Part shown: positions 9,067 to 18,600 of the stretch, in pieces
Numbering within the stretch: position 1 is the stretch's first letter
How the letters are laid out: each line of letters opens with the position of its first letter
Assembly: GCA_003611955.1 (NCBI GenBank)
Contig: RAZE01000004.1
Span: forward strand, 161,657-225,656
Direction of reading: 5' to 3'
DNA: 64,000 nucleotides
DNA from: a bacterium 1XD8-76
GTDB taxonomy: Bacteria > Bacillota > Clostridia > Lachnospirales > Lachnospiraceae
Program-made: the position numbers and the translations under genes
The notes under the pieces: generated by a model
The model's input: the letters and a program-made list of their open reading frames with translations, nothing else
Told to the model about the DNA's origin: nothing
Database searches by the model: none

Positions 9067-11154
9067 TTACTCAGCGTTTTCAGACAGTGCTGCCGCTCTC
9101 GCCGCAACCTCCTTCTCCTGAATATCGGAAGGAGCCTGTTCATAGCGGGCAAACTCATAAGCATATATGCCTCTTCCGCCGGTCATGGAACGAAGATCTG
9201 TACAGTAGCCGTAAAGTCCGGTCATCGGAATGTCCGCTTCCACGACAGTCTTTCCGCCGGGAGCCGGATTCATACCGAGCACACGGCCTCTTCTCTTATT
9301 CAGATCGCCCATAACATCGCCGGTGTAGCTGTCAGGCACGGTAACCTTCAAATTCGCGATCGGCTCCATCAGCACAGGCCCCGCATCCATAAAGCCCTTC
9401 TTGAACGCCTGGCTCGCCGCCGTCTTGAATGCCATCTCGGAGGAATCTACCGGATGGTAGGAACCGTCGTATAAAACGGCTTTTACACCCACCACGGGAT
9501 ACCCTGCCAGAGGTCCCCTCTGCACGGAATCCGCGATCCCCTTTTCCACTGCCGGGAAATAATTCTTCGGAACTGCGCCGCCCACAACCTCCTGGTCAAA
9601 GGCATAGGCCGTCTCTAAATCGCCTGAAGGCTCAAAGCGCATCTTAACATGGCCATACTGACCGTGGCCGCCGGACTGCTTTTTATACTTGTACTCCACA
9701 TCGGATTTTTTGCGGATCGTCTCGCGGAAAGCAACCTTGGGCTCCGCCATCTCGATCTCCACTTTGTATTCATTTTTCAGACGGCTCGCCACCACATCGA
9801 GATGCAGATCACCCATGCCGTAGAGCAGCGTCTGTCTGTTTTCGGAGTCGTTCACCACTTTCAGCGTCAGATCCTCATGCATGATCTTCTGCAGGGACTG
9901 AGATATCTTATCGATATCGCCTTTGTTCACCGCATTGTAGCGCTTGTATGTATAGGGAACGGAAACATCCGGTTTACCGTATTTGATCACATGCTGTTTC
10001 GTGGACAGGGAATCCCCGGTTCTCGCCGCAGTCAGTTTGGAAATCGCTCCGATATCTCCGGCGTGCAGTTCCGGTACTTCGATCGCTTTATTGCCCTGCA
10101 TCACATAGAGCTTACCGGCCTTCATCTCCACATCCTTGTCAAAATTGTAGATCATATCATCCGGTTTCAGAACACCGGAATTCACCTTGATCAGCGAGTA
10201 CTTGCCGATAAACGGATCTACGATAGTCTTCCATACCACTGCGGATTTTGCCTTGGAGAAATCATAGTTCGCCTCAAAAATCTCATTGGTCTTCATATCC
10301 ACGCCGGCACATTTTCTGTTCTCCGGGCTGGGGAAGTACTTGATCACGTCGTCGAGCAGCGTATAAACGCCCTGACAGAGCACGTTGGAACCCATCGTCA
10401 CAGGAACCACGCTGCCGTCCATCACGCTGACGCGCAGTGCGGCACGAATCTCCGCCTCGGAGAACGTCTCTCCGCCAAAATAACGCTCCATAAACTCTTC
10501 CGAAGTCTCAGCAACCGTCTCTAAGAGCGTATCACGGCAGATCTGCAGATTGTCCTTGCTGTAATCCGGCACCTCGCAGGGAACGACTTCCTTGCCCTGC
10601 CATTTATTGCCGGCTTCCGTGATAACGTTGATATATCCCACAAATTTCTCATTTTCTCTGATCGGCAGATGGAACGGCGCAATCTTCTTTCCGTAGCGTT
10701 TCGTCAGATCCTCCACCACCTGGCGGAAGGACGCGTTGTCAATATCCATGTCGTCCACATAGAATATTCTCGGCAGATTATATTTCTCGCAGAGTTCCCA
10801 CGCTTTTTCCGTGCCGACTTCCACGCCCGCCTTACCGGACACCACGATAATCGCCGCTCCCGCCGCGCTCATCGCCTCTTCCACTTCGCCCACAAAGTCA
10901 AAAAATCCAGGAGTATCCAATATGTTGACTTTATAGCCTTCCCATTCCACCGGCACAACGGTAGTATTGATGGAAATGCCTCTCGACTGCTCCTCTTTCC
11001 CGTAATCGCTTATTGTATTCTTATCGGATACCTTGCCCATTCTGGACGTAATTCCGGACAAATATGCCATTGCTTCTGCTAAAGACGTCTTTCCGCAGCC
11101 GCCATGCCCCAGTAATACAACATTTCTAATCTTGTCAGTTGTGTAGACTTTCAT
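9067..11154 (-). CDS. Elongation factor G-like GTPase (EF-G paralogue)
   Basis: The 695-residue protein has the full EF-G domain order. The P-loop is GHGGCGKT (residues 16-23) rather than the AHIDAGKT of canonical EF-G, and DTPG is present. The G4 position reads VDDMD where NKxD is expected, so guanine recognition may be changed. Switch I reads EEQSRGISI. Domain IV has HGQYGHV and the C-terminal EF-G fold is present (MTGGRGIYAYEFARYE). This fits the EF-G-like/EF-G2 group, whose role is less clear than that of FusA; ribosome association is inferred from family. The start at 11154 follows GGAGG by seven bases; an upstream ATG at 11196 is not used. The gene has its own terminator. Confidence 0.93.
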   Translation of the reverse strand: MKVYTTDKIRNVVLLGHGGCGKTSLAEAMAYLSGITSRMGKVSDKNTISDYGKEEQSRGISINTTVVPVEWEGYKVNILDTPGFFDFVGEVEEAMSAAGAAIIVVSGKAGVEVGTEKAWELCEKYNLPRIFYVDDMDIDNASFRQVVEDLTKRYGKKIAPFHLPIRENEKFVGYINVITEAGNKWQGKEVVPCEVPDYSKDNLQICRDTLLETVAETSEEFMERYFGGETFSEAEIRAALRVSVMDGSVVPVTMGSNVLCQGVYTLLDDVIKYFPSPENRKCAGVDMKTNEIFEANYDFSKAKSAVVWKTIVDPFIGKYSLIKVNSGVLKPDDMIYNFDKDVEMKAGKLYVMQGNKAIEVPELHAGDIGAISKLTAARTGDSLSTKQHVIKYGKPDVSVPYTYKRYNAVNKGDIDKISQSLQKIMHEDLTLKVVNDSENRQTLLYGMGDLHLDVVASRLKNEYKVEIEMAEPKVAFRETIRKKSDVEYKYKKQSGGHGQYGHVKMRFEPSGDLETAYAFDQEVVGGAVPKNYFPAVEKGIADSVQRGPLAGYPVVGVKAVLYDGSYHPVDSSEMAFKTAASQAFKKGFMDAGPVLMEPIANLKVTVPDSYTGDVMGDLNKRRGRVLGMNPAPGGKTVVEADIPMTGLYGYCTDLRSMTGGRGIYAYEFARYEQAPSDIQEKEVAARAAALSENAE

Positions 11155-11360
11155 GTAAATTCCTCCAATGCTGGTATTCTTACAGGCATTATGCATAGAA
11201 AATCCTGATCTTCTTATTTCCCGTCAAACGCCCATAGGGATATTTTACTAAAGTTTCGGAAATTTTACAAGAGCAATTATTCATTTTAGACAAGAATTTT
11301 TGTCAAATTTCGGGACAATGCGTGCGAACAGAACAGCAAACCCGCGTTCTCCATCCCCAT

Positions 11361-11389
11361 TTGACATCTTTTACGAAAAAAATTATAAT
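11361..11389 (+). promoter_or_regulatory. Sigma-A promoter of tyrA-aroA
   Basis: TTGACA (11361-11366), 17 bases, TATAAT (11384-11389). Both hexamers are perfect. Transcription should start near 11396, leaving a leader of about 87 bases before tyrA. Confidence 0.88.
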
Positions 11390-11392
11390 GGA

Positions 11393-11468
11393 GCTGCTGT
11401 ATTTCAAGCAGCGATACGAGCAATAAGCGGAGCGTTTGCGAGTCAAATTGCTGTATTTCAAGCAGCGA
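11393..11468 (+). repeat. Duplicated hairpin motif in the tyrA leader
   Basis: The 19-base unit GCTGTATTTCAAGCAGCGA occurs at 11396-11414 and 11450-11468. The first copy extends to a 6-bp stem, GCTGCT/AGCAGC, around an 8-base loop. The second has a weaker 4-bp stem and lies directly before the AGGGAG ribosome site of tyrA. The rest of the 11155-11482 gap holds only the promoter and the upstream region of the EF-G-like gene. Confidence 0.6.
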
Positions 11469-11482
11469 AGGGAGTTTGAACA

Positions 11483-12592
11483 ATGAAAGATTTCACATAT
11501 ATGCATTATGGCTTTATAGGGCTTGGCCTGATCGGTGGTTCCATCGCCAGGGGACTCCGGGAAAGGTATCCGGAGTGTGTGATCACCGCCTACGATAAGG
11601 AATCCGCTTCCGTGGAAGCCGCAAAAAGGGACGGGATCGTAAACATATGCGCTTACGAGATCGACCGGGTCTTTTCGGCCTGTGATCTGGTCTTTTTGTG
11701 TGCGCCGGTCTCCTGCAACGCCGAAAATCTTCCTCTGCTTGAGAAAGTGCTTGGAGAAGACGCCCTGCTCACCGACGTGGGCAGCGTAAAAGAGGATATT
11801 CATTCCCACGTGCGTGCTGCCGGACTGGAAAGCCGTTTTATCGGCGGGCATCCGATGGCAGGCAGCGAGCGGACCGGTTATCAGAATTCCAAGGCAAGGC
11901 TTCTGGAAAATGCCTACTATATTTTGACGCCCACGGAAAAAACACCGTCCGAAAAGACGGATTTTATGGAACGGCTTGTGAAATCACTGGGAGCGATCCC
12001 TCTGATTTTAAGCGCCGCCGAACACGATTACGTGACGGCGGGTATCAGCCACCTTCCCCATGTGATCTCCGCCTCTCTGGTGAATCTGGTCAAAGAAAAA
12101 GATAACGCTGAGGGCATCATGAAACTGATCGCCGCCGGCGGGTTTAAGGACATCACGCGGATCTCCTCCTCCTCCCCTGTGATGTGGGAGCATATCTGCA
12201 TGACCAACAACGCCAATATTCTCTCCCTGTTGGACAACTATATGGAGACTCTGCAGGATATTCGCCGCCGTATAAGCACTCTGGACGGTCGGGCCACATA
12301 CGACTTTTTTGAATCCGCCCGAAGCTTTCGGGAATCCTTTACGGACGTTTCCGGCGGACCGATCAAAAAATCCTATGTCTTTTATGTGGATATCCCGGAT
12401 GAACCCGGCGCGTTAGCCACCATCGTCACACTGCTCGCTTTCCAGCAGATCAATCTGAAAAATATCGGTATCACACACAACCGGGAAGTGGCGGAAGGCT
12501 CCCTTCTGATCGAGGTCTGGGAGGAGAAAGAGATCAGAAGAGCTCAGGAGGTATTGTCCGCCAAAGGCTATATTGTGCGTATCAGAAAATAA
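11483..12592 (+). CDS. tyrA: Prephenate dehydrogenase with C-terminal ACT domain
   Basis: The 369-residue enzyme oxidises prephenate to 4-hydroxyphenylpyruvate in tyrosine synthesis. The N-terminal nucleotide-binding fold starts at YGFIGLGLIGGSIARGL. The catalytic region has GGHPMAGSERTGY and the helical dimer domain has HLPHVISASLVN. From about residue 300 an ACT domain begins (VDIPDEPGALATIVTLL), the usual site for amino-acid feedback. It is followed 21 bp later by aroA, so both are read from the promoter at 11361-11389. A leader with duplicated hairpins precedes it. Confidence 0.96.
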   Translation: MKDFTYMHYGFIGLGLIGGSIARGLRERYPECVITAYDKESASVEAAKRDGIVNICAYEIDRVFSACDLVFLCAPVSCNAENLPLLEKVLGEDALLTDVGSVKEDIHSHVRAAGLESRFIGGHPMAGSERTGYQNSKARLLENAYYILTPTEKTPSEKTDFMERLVKSLGAIPLILSAAEHDYVTAGISHLPHVISASLVNLVKEKDNAEGIMKLIAAGGFKDITRISSSSPVMWEHICMTNNANILSLLDNYMETLQDIRRRISTLDGRATYDFFESARSFRESFTDVSGGPIKKSYVFYVDIPDEPGALATIVTLLAFQQINLKNIGITHNREVAEGSLLIEVWEEKEIRRAQEVLSAKGYIVRIRK

Positions 12593-12613
12593 CAGGAGAA
12601 AGGCGAAAAGCTT

Positions 12614-13891
12614 ATGAAATTACAGAGTATCAGACGGCTCCGCGGCGAAGTCATCGTTCCGGGGGATAAATCCATATCCCACCGCGCCGTGATGTTTGGC
12701 GCGCTGGCCGAAGGGAAAACAGAAATCACGGGATTTTTGCGGGGGGCGGACTGTCTCTCCACGATCTCCTGTTTCAGGCAGCTCGGCATCTCCATCGAGG
12801 AGACTGCCGATAAGATCATTGTGCACGGAAAAGGACTGCACGGTCTGAGAGCTCCGGTATCCACTCTGGACACCGGCAACAGCGGCACAACGATGAGACT
12901 TATCTCCGGTATCCTGGCAGGTCAGAATTTTACTTCCGTTTTAACCGGCGACTCTTCCATCCAAAGACGTCCGATGAGACGAATTATGACACCTTTGTCA
13001 CAAATGGGGGCATCTATCCGCAGTATAAAAGAAAATAACTGCGCACCGTTAGAAATTACAGGCAGTTCTCTGCATGGTATTTCCTATATGTCCCCGGTCG
13101 CCTCCGCCCAGGTAAAGTCCGCTGTTCTGCTCGCCGGATTGTATGCCGACGGTGAGACAAGTGTAACGGAAACTGCCATCAGCAGAAATCATACGGAACT
13201 GATGTTAAGAAGTTTTGGCGCAGACATACGGACCGACCATCTGACTGCGACGATACGGCCGAATCCCGCCCTGCACGCCATGGATATCCATGTGCCCGGC
13301 GATATCTCTTCCGCCTCCTATTTTATCGTCGCCGGCTCTCTTGTGCCGGATTCCGAAATATTGATTCGGAATGTGGGAATCAATCCCACCAGGGACGGCA
13401 TTATTCGTGTGGCCAGAGAAATGGGGGCCGACATCACCCTTTTTAACGAAAAAAACACCGGCGAACCGGTGGCGGATCTTCTCGTGAAGAGCCGTTCTCT
13501 CCACGGCATTACCATAGGCGGTGACATCATCCCCACCCTGATCGATGAACTGCCGATTATCGCAGTCATGGCCGCGGCGGCCGACGGCACTACCGTCATC
13601 AGGGATGCCGCCGAACTGAAAGTCAAGGAATCCGACCGGATCGCCGTGATGACGGAAAATCTTTCCGCCATGGGCTGTGATATCACGGCAACGCAGGATG
13701 GCATGATCATCCACGGCCGAAACGCCCTGCAAGGCGCTGTGATCGATCCCCATTCAGACCACCGCATTGCGATGAGTTTTGCCGTGGCAGCCATGATCGC
13801 CGACGGAGAGACGGAAATAAAAGACGCGGGCTGTGTCACGATCAGTTACCCGGATTTCTATGATGATCTGAAAAAACTGGGCACAAAATAA
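12614..13891 (+). CDS. aroA: 3-phosphoshikimate 1-carboxyvinyltransferase (EPSP synthase)
   Basis: The 425-residue enzyme joins shikimate-3-phosphate and phosphoenolpyruvate in the shikimate pathway. Signature segments are visible: GDKSISHRA near residue 19, LDTGNSGTTMRL near residue 90, GDSSIQRRPMRR near 120, the Asp-containing VKESDRIAV and DHRIAMSFAVAAM. The length is typical. The ribosome site is AAAGGCG, eight bases before the ATG. It is the second gene of the tyrA-aroA unit and ends in a terminator. Confidence 0.97.
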   Translation: MKLQSIRRLRGEVIVPGDKSISHRAVMFGALAEGKTEITGFLRGADCLSTISCFRQLGISIEETADKIIVHGKGLHGLRAPVSTLDTGNSGTTMRLISGILAGQNFTSVLTGDSSIQRRPMRRIMTPLSQMGASIRSIKENNCAPLEITGSSLHGISYMSPVASAQVKSAVLLAGLYADGETSVTETAISRNHTELMLRSFGADIRTDHLTATIRPNPALHAMDIHVPGDISSASYFIVAGSLVPDSEILIRNVGINPTRDGIIRVAREMGADITLFNEKNTGEPVADLLVKSRSLHGITIGGDIIPTLIDELPIIAVMAAAADGTTVIRDAAELKVKESDRIAVMTENLSAMGCDITATQDGMIIHGRNALQGAVIDPHSDHRIAMSFAVAAMIADGETEIKDAGCVTISYPDFYDDLKKLGTK

Positions 13892-13914
13892 GGGCAGCAA
13901 ACGCTGCCCCTTTT
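13892..13914 (+). terminator. Terminator of tyrA-aroA
   Basis: GGGCAGC, loop AAAC, GCTGCCC, then CTTTT. The stem starts right after the aroA stop codon and faces the end of the convergent PilZ gene. Confidence 0.85.
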
Positions 13915-13921
13915 CATCACT

Positions 13922-14275
13922 CTATTCGTTCCCTTGTTTTTTCAGCTCCGTATTGACCGTATCATAGATAGCGATGCGGGAAGCATCCATACCGGGCATA
14001 CCCACAAAGATAGACCCGTAGTTAAACTTATCTCCGGCTTTCTCGATGCGCACGATCTCGATAAAGGCGTGAAGCACTTCCTTCGTCCAGATCGTCAAAA
14101 ACGCCTCGTACACCGTACCGATCTCCAGAGGAAGATTACAGCTGAAGCCAACTCCCGTTTTACTGACATCTATGATATCGATGACCGCTTCATGCTGTGT
14201 CCCCGGATCATTCAGGGATTTTATAATAATCTTTGATTGCAATTCCAGTCGTTTGCTTTTTCTGCGTTCCTCCAT
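13922..14275 (-). CDS. PilZ-domain protein (probable c-di-GMP receptor)
   Basis: A 117-residue single-domain protein. The PilZ signature is present: an Arg-rich N-terminus (EERRKSKRLELQ) and the DxSxxG motif in IIDVSKTGVGFSC. PilZ domains bind cyclic di-GMP and alter partner proteins. The start at 14275 follows AAGGAG; the upstream in-frame ATGs lack a site and overlap the promoter. It is a single gene with its own sigma-A promoter. The arginine motif is slightly irregular, so binding should be taken as probable. Confidence 0.85.
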   Translation of the reverse strand: MEERRKSKRLELQSKIIIKSLNDPGTQHEAVIDIIDVSKTGVGFSCNLPLEIGTVYEAFLTIWTKEVLHAFIEIVRIEKAGDKFNYGSIFVGMPGMDASRIAIYDTVNTELKKQGNE

Positions 14276-14308
14276 AGCTTTACTCCTTCTTTTCATAATC
14301 ATAAATTT

Positions 14309-14337
14309 ATTATAGACTTTTGTCAGGTAAAAATCAA
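14309..14337 (-). promoter_or_regulatory. Sigma-A promoter of the PilZ gene
   Basis: On the minus strand: TTGATT (14337-14332), 17 bases, TATAAT (14314-14309). The -35 box overlaps the stop codon of the upstream antiporter gene. Confidence 0.75.
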
Positions 14338-15698
14338 GGGGCATTTCTGCCATATCCCGCAATTACCGCCACAATCAGCACTACTGACATACAAATAGAA
14401 TAAAAGTTCACAAAGGGGATCGATGCGGGTGCCACTGCGAAGCCTTCGCCAAACTGGGCGGACTGTTGTGCCGGTATCACGCAGTGTACCGTCCAGGGTG
14501 CCAGAAAGCAGAAAACACAGCCTGTACAATCCAGCAGGTTTGCGCGGCGATACCGATCCACCCCCGCTTTTTCTCCGATCTCTTTTACCAGATCACCGAG
14601 CGCCACGATCGCCACGGAAATGACCCCCGTCACCATGCTCAATATCCCGCAGGACAGCACGATAGCCGCCTCTGTGCTGCGCTCACTCTTTGCAAACCGC
14701 GCCAGAAATGATCCCACATCCTCAAAGAGGCCGCTGCGCTCTACAGCCCCGAGAAGGGCAAACACTGCGATCAGCATCGCCACTGTGCCGGATGTACCCG
14801 CAATGGCTTCTATGATCACACCGGACACGGAAAATCCGCCGGGAAAAGAGATGAGCCCTTGCATTGTATATATGCCAAAGAGCAGTCCTGCGGCGATCCC
14901 CGCCAGAATACCCCAGGACAGAGCCGTGATCAGATGCTTTCTCATCAGGCACAGAAGAATGATCACCGCCGGCACCACCAGCATCGCCAGACTTGCCGGA
15001 TTTTCCGCACCGCCGTCCACCTGAATGGACGCCCCGGTATCCGTGGTTTTGGAGAACAACAGAAACAAAACCAGGGCTCCCGCCGCCGCCGGCAGGCTGT
15101 AACGCATTCTGGTCTTCACCACGCATCCCAGATCTGCATGCTGCGTCGCGGAGGAGGCGATGGTGGTATCCGATATGGGCCCCAGATTATCGCCGAACGC
15201 CGCTCCCGACACGATGGAGCCGATCATAAATTCCGGCGCCGCCCCCGCCATCACACCCACCGGAAATAAGATAGGTATCACGACAAAGTAGGTTCCCACC
15301 GAAGTTCCCGTTGCGAACGCCAACAGACAGGTGATCAGAAAGGATGCCGCCACAAACAGTCTTCCGGTAAAACCGGCTGCCACCACATATGCCGCGATGG
15401 TCTGTACCACGCCGCTTGCCGAGATCAGCTTGCCCGACACCGCAGCCAGTATCACCGCCATCACGATCACGCCGAACATGGGTTTCCCCAAGCCGCAGAC
15501 TAACGCTTCCCCGTACGCCTTTTCATCTTTTGCAAAAAGAACTCCAGTCACCAGCGCAGCGAAAAAAGCCAGCACATAACCGTTCACATTGGACTGGCTG
15601 AATGCCGCCCACAGGATCATGAGCGCCGCCACAATGAGCGGAGCCAGCTTGCCAAATTTCCCAAAGCGAAACGTTATTCTTTTTACTTCCTGTTCCAT
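14334..15698 (-). CDS. NhaC-family Na+/H+ antiporter-like membrane transporter
   Basis: A 454-residue protein with about eleven hydrophobic helices. The family signature SGAAFGDNLGPISDTTIAS is present around residue 175, as in NhaC-type antiporters and malate/lactate or amino-acid exchangers of the same family. The substrate cannot be told from sequence. The gene starts inside the last codons of the sensor kinase gene (16-bp overlap, AAAGGAG site), so the two are translationally linked. Being third in the operon after a solute-binding lipoprotein and the kinase is unusual for this family. Confidence 0.85.
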   Translation of the reverse strand: MEQEVKRITFRFGKFGKLAPLIVAALMILWAAFSQSNVNGYVLAFFAALVTGVLFAKDEKAYGEALVCGLGKPMFGVIVMAVILAAVSGKLISASGVVQTIAAYVVAAGFTGRLFVAASFLITCLLAFATGTSVGTYFVVIPILFPVGVMAGAAPEFMIGSIVSGAAFGDNLGPISDTTIASSATQHADLGCVVKTRMRYSLPAAAGALVLFLLFSKTTDTGASIQVDGGAENPASLAMLVVPAVIILLCLMRKHLITALSWGILAGIAAGLLFGIYTMQGLISFPGGFSVSGVIIEAIAGTSGTVAMLIAVFALLGAVERSGLFEDVGSFLARFAKSERSTEAAIVLSCGILSMVTGVISVAIVALGDLVKEIGEKAGVDRYRRANLLDCTGCVFCFLAPWTVHCVIPAQQSAQFGEGFAVAPASIPFVNFYSICMSVVLIVAVIAGYGRNAP

Positions 15699-18600
15699 CC
15701 TTGTGCTCCTTTTACCCTCTCCGCTGTTCCCGGATCCTCCTTACGATGGATCACTTCCTGCAGTTTCTCATACAATTTATTTACTTCGACAGGCTTGGAG
15801 AGATGTCCGTTCATGCCACATTCCACAGACTTTTTCAGATCATCGTCGAAAGCGTTGGCAGACATGGCGATAATGGGGATGGTATGGCAGTCCTCCCTCT
15901 CCATACCGCGGATCGTGCGGGCAGCCTCAAGCCCATCCATAACCGGCATCATAATATCCATCAGGATCACATCATAGGTGCCCGGCTGCGTGTTGCGGAT
16001 TCGTTCCACAGCCTTGGATCCGTCATACACACAATCCACTTCAAAACCTCTCTCCTCCAACAGGCACTGTGCGATTTCGGCGTTCAGCTCATTGTCTTCC
16101 ACCACCAGGACGTGACAGCCTTCGAAGGAAAATTCCTTCTCTTCCTCCCCGACAGCCTCGCTCTTCCCGGGAGACAGGAAAATGACAAAACTGAAGGTAC
16201 TGCCTTTTCCGAGTTCACTCTCCAGCTGAATGCTGCTCCCCATCATTTGTACCAGGCGGCTGCTGATGGATAGCCCCAGACCGGTCCCCTGCTGTTTGGA
16301 GGGATCTCTGTTGGAAGCCTGTTCAAAGGAGCGGAATACTCTCTCCTGCTCTTCCTCCGCAATACCGATTCCCGTATCCTTCACCGCAAACTGAAGAGAG
16401 ATCCCCTCCTCCGAGATGGACAACTCCCTCACGGCGAGCGTAACACTTCCGCCCGCCGGTGTAAATTTTATCGCGTTGCCGAGCAGATTGATCAGCACCT
16501 GGCTGATGCGCATTTTATCCGCCACAAACCAGTGATGTTCCAGTGCAATATCCTGAACAAAATGGACACCTCTGGACAAAGCCTGCGTCAGGATCAGTTC
16601 GTGGATCGTTCCCAGCATTTCATCCATATTGAAATTAGCCGGCTCCAACTTCATCTTACCGCTCTCGATCTTGGACATATCGAGAATATCATTGATCAGT
16701 CCCAGAAGATAGTCCGAGGAAGACTGGATCTTCTGCAGACAATCCATAATTCTCTCAGCCGTCTGCCCCTGCTGCAGGGCAATGGCAGTCATGCCGATGA
16801 TGCCATTCATGGGGGTTCGGATCTCGTGGCTCATCCGAGAGAGAAACTCCGACTTTGCTCTGCTGGCAATATCATGCTGCCGCTGATTGAGCTGGCTCTG
16901 TATCACCCGGCCGAGTTCCGCCAGACTCTGGTATTCTCCCTGTCCGCTCAAAAGAGAGAAGTCTATTCCGAGAATACAGACATTTCCCATATAACTTCCA
17001 CTGTCATACATGGGAAGGAAGATTCCCCGGCTTCCCGGCTCAACGCTCAAAAAGTCTTGCAGAGCTTTCTGTTCACTGTCCTTTTCAGAAAAACAGCGTA
17101 CCTCCGCCTGGCCTAACCAGTCAAAAAACGCCCTCTTCTCCGATTCCGTGTATTTTCTTACCGTTTCCGCCGCCGCCTCATGATCTTTGTGCCACTGATA
17201 ATTGAGATAATTGGAGTTGAAATCGGGCCGCAATATGGAAACCAGCACATCGCTCGCCTGGTAAAAACGCCCGATCTTTTGGATCATCAGCATCATCTGG
17301 GCAGGGAAATCCGAACCCCATCCAAACAGATTTAAAGCTACGGAGACAAGACTTGTATTCTTGTCATAGCCCAGGCTGTTGACCTCCTGTCCCTTAAGGG
17401 CCGGCAGGGAAATTTTGTTGCCTTTCGGAAGCTCTTTATAAAAAAGAAACTGTTGTCCGTTGAAAGGAGAGGCATTCTTTCCTGCCAGCTTTGCTCTGCG
17501 GATCAGCTCCTCCGAAGACTGTTCCTCCTTCCCGAGGCACAGGCCCGCACAAAGATGCACATGGAAAATCTCCTCATCAAGCTCCGCTGCAATGCGATCC
17601 AGCAGATCTTTTACATGCCAGGAGGCATCCTCCCGGCCTACCCCCTCCAGCCACAGAACAATCTCCTCCGGGTTCAGACGCAGCGCGACGGCGCTCAGAC
17701 CTGTCCTGTCGGTGAACCCCCTGCACTTTTCCAGGATCATTCCGCCCACAGTTTCCAGAATCATATCACCGAACACAATGCCGTTTTTCTCGTTGACTTC
17801 CCTCAGATTGCCCAGAATAAGACTGACCATCACGCCCTGAGGCTGCTTTCTGCGCGCCTGGGACAAAAGTTCCATCCCGGCGCTGAATACATAGAGGCCG
17901 GTGACGCCGTCTATCATATTTTTCCGAAGCTGTTCCGCCTCCTTATCTTTCTGCTCCTGAATATTGTGGATGCTTCCCACTAACTTCCATCGCTGTCCGT
18001 CGGTGTCGTAGACAGCCTTGCCGGAAAGAGCCACCCAGTTAAATTCCGATTCCTCCGGCCAGCGCATCCGAAATTCCGCATAGGGATTGTCAGGGTCCTC
18101 CTGCAACGCCGCCAGAGCTCCCTCCTGATCCTCCTCATAGATATAATCAGGATTGATAAAGCCTTTTCCGGTCTTCGGAGTCTTCCATTGACCGCTCATG
18201 GTCTTATGGTTGACCAGATCCAGAATCTGGTTTTGCAGATCATAGGAAAAAAAGATATCATTGGAGGATTCCAACGCCATTTTATAACGTTCCTTCTCCT
18301 CCAGAAGAACATTCTCCGCCTTCTTCTGCTGCTTTGTCAGATCGTTTATGACCTCATAGAGCGCATCGATCTCCAGAATGTTGGACAACCTGAAATTTTG
18401 GAGACCGGCACTCCCTTCCATGATACACTGCATCAGCCGCTGGACCGGCCTGGTTATATGACGAACCAGAATATAAATGCCGAACACGCCGAAAGCAAGG
18501 CCGATCAAAACGGCAACCACCATCCAAAAATAAAGCTGGCGGCTCATGCCGAACAGCTCCTTTTCCGTATTCAGCCCCAAAAGCACCCAATCAGTATCTT

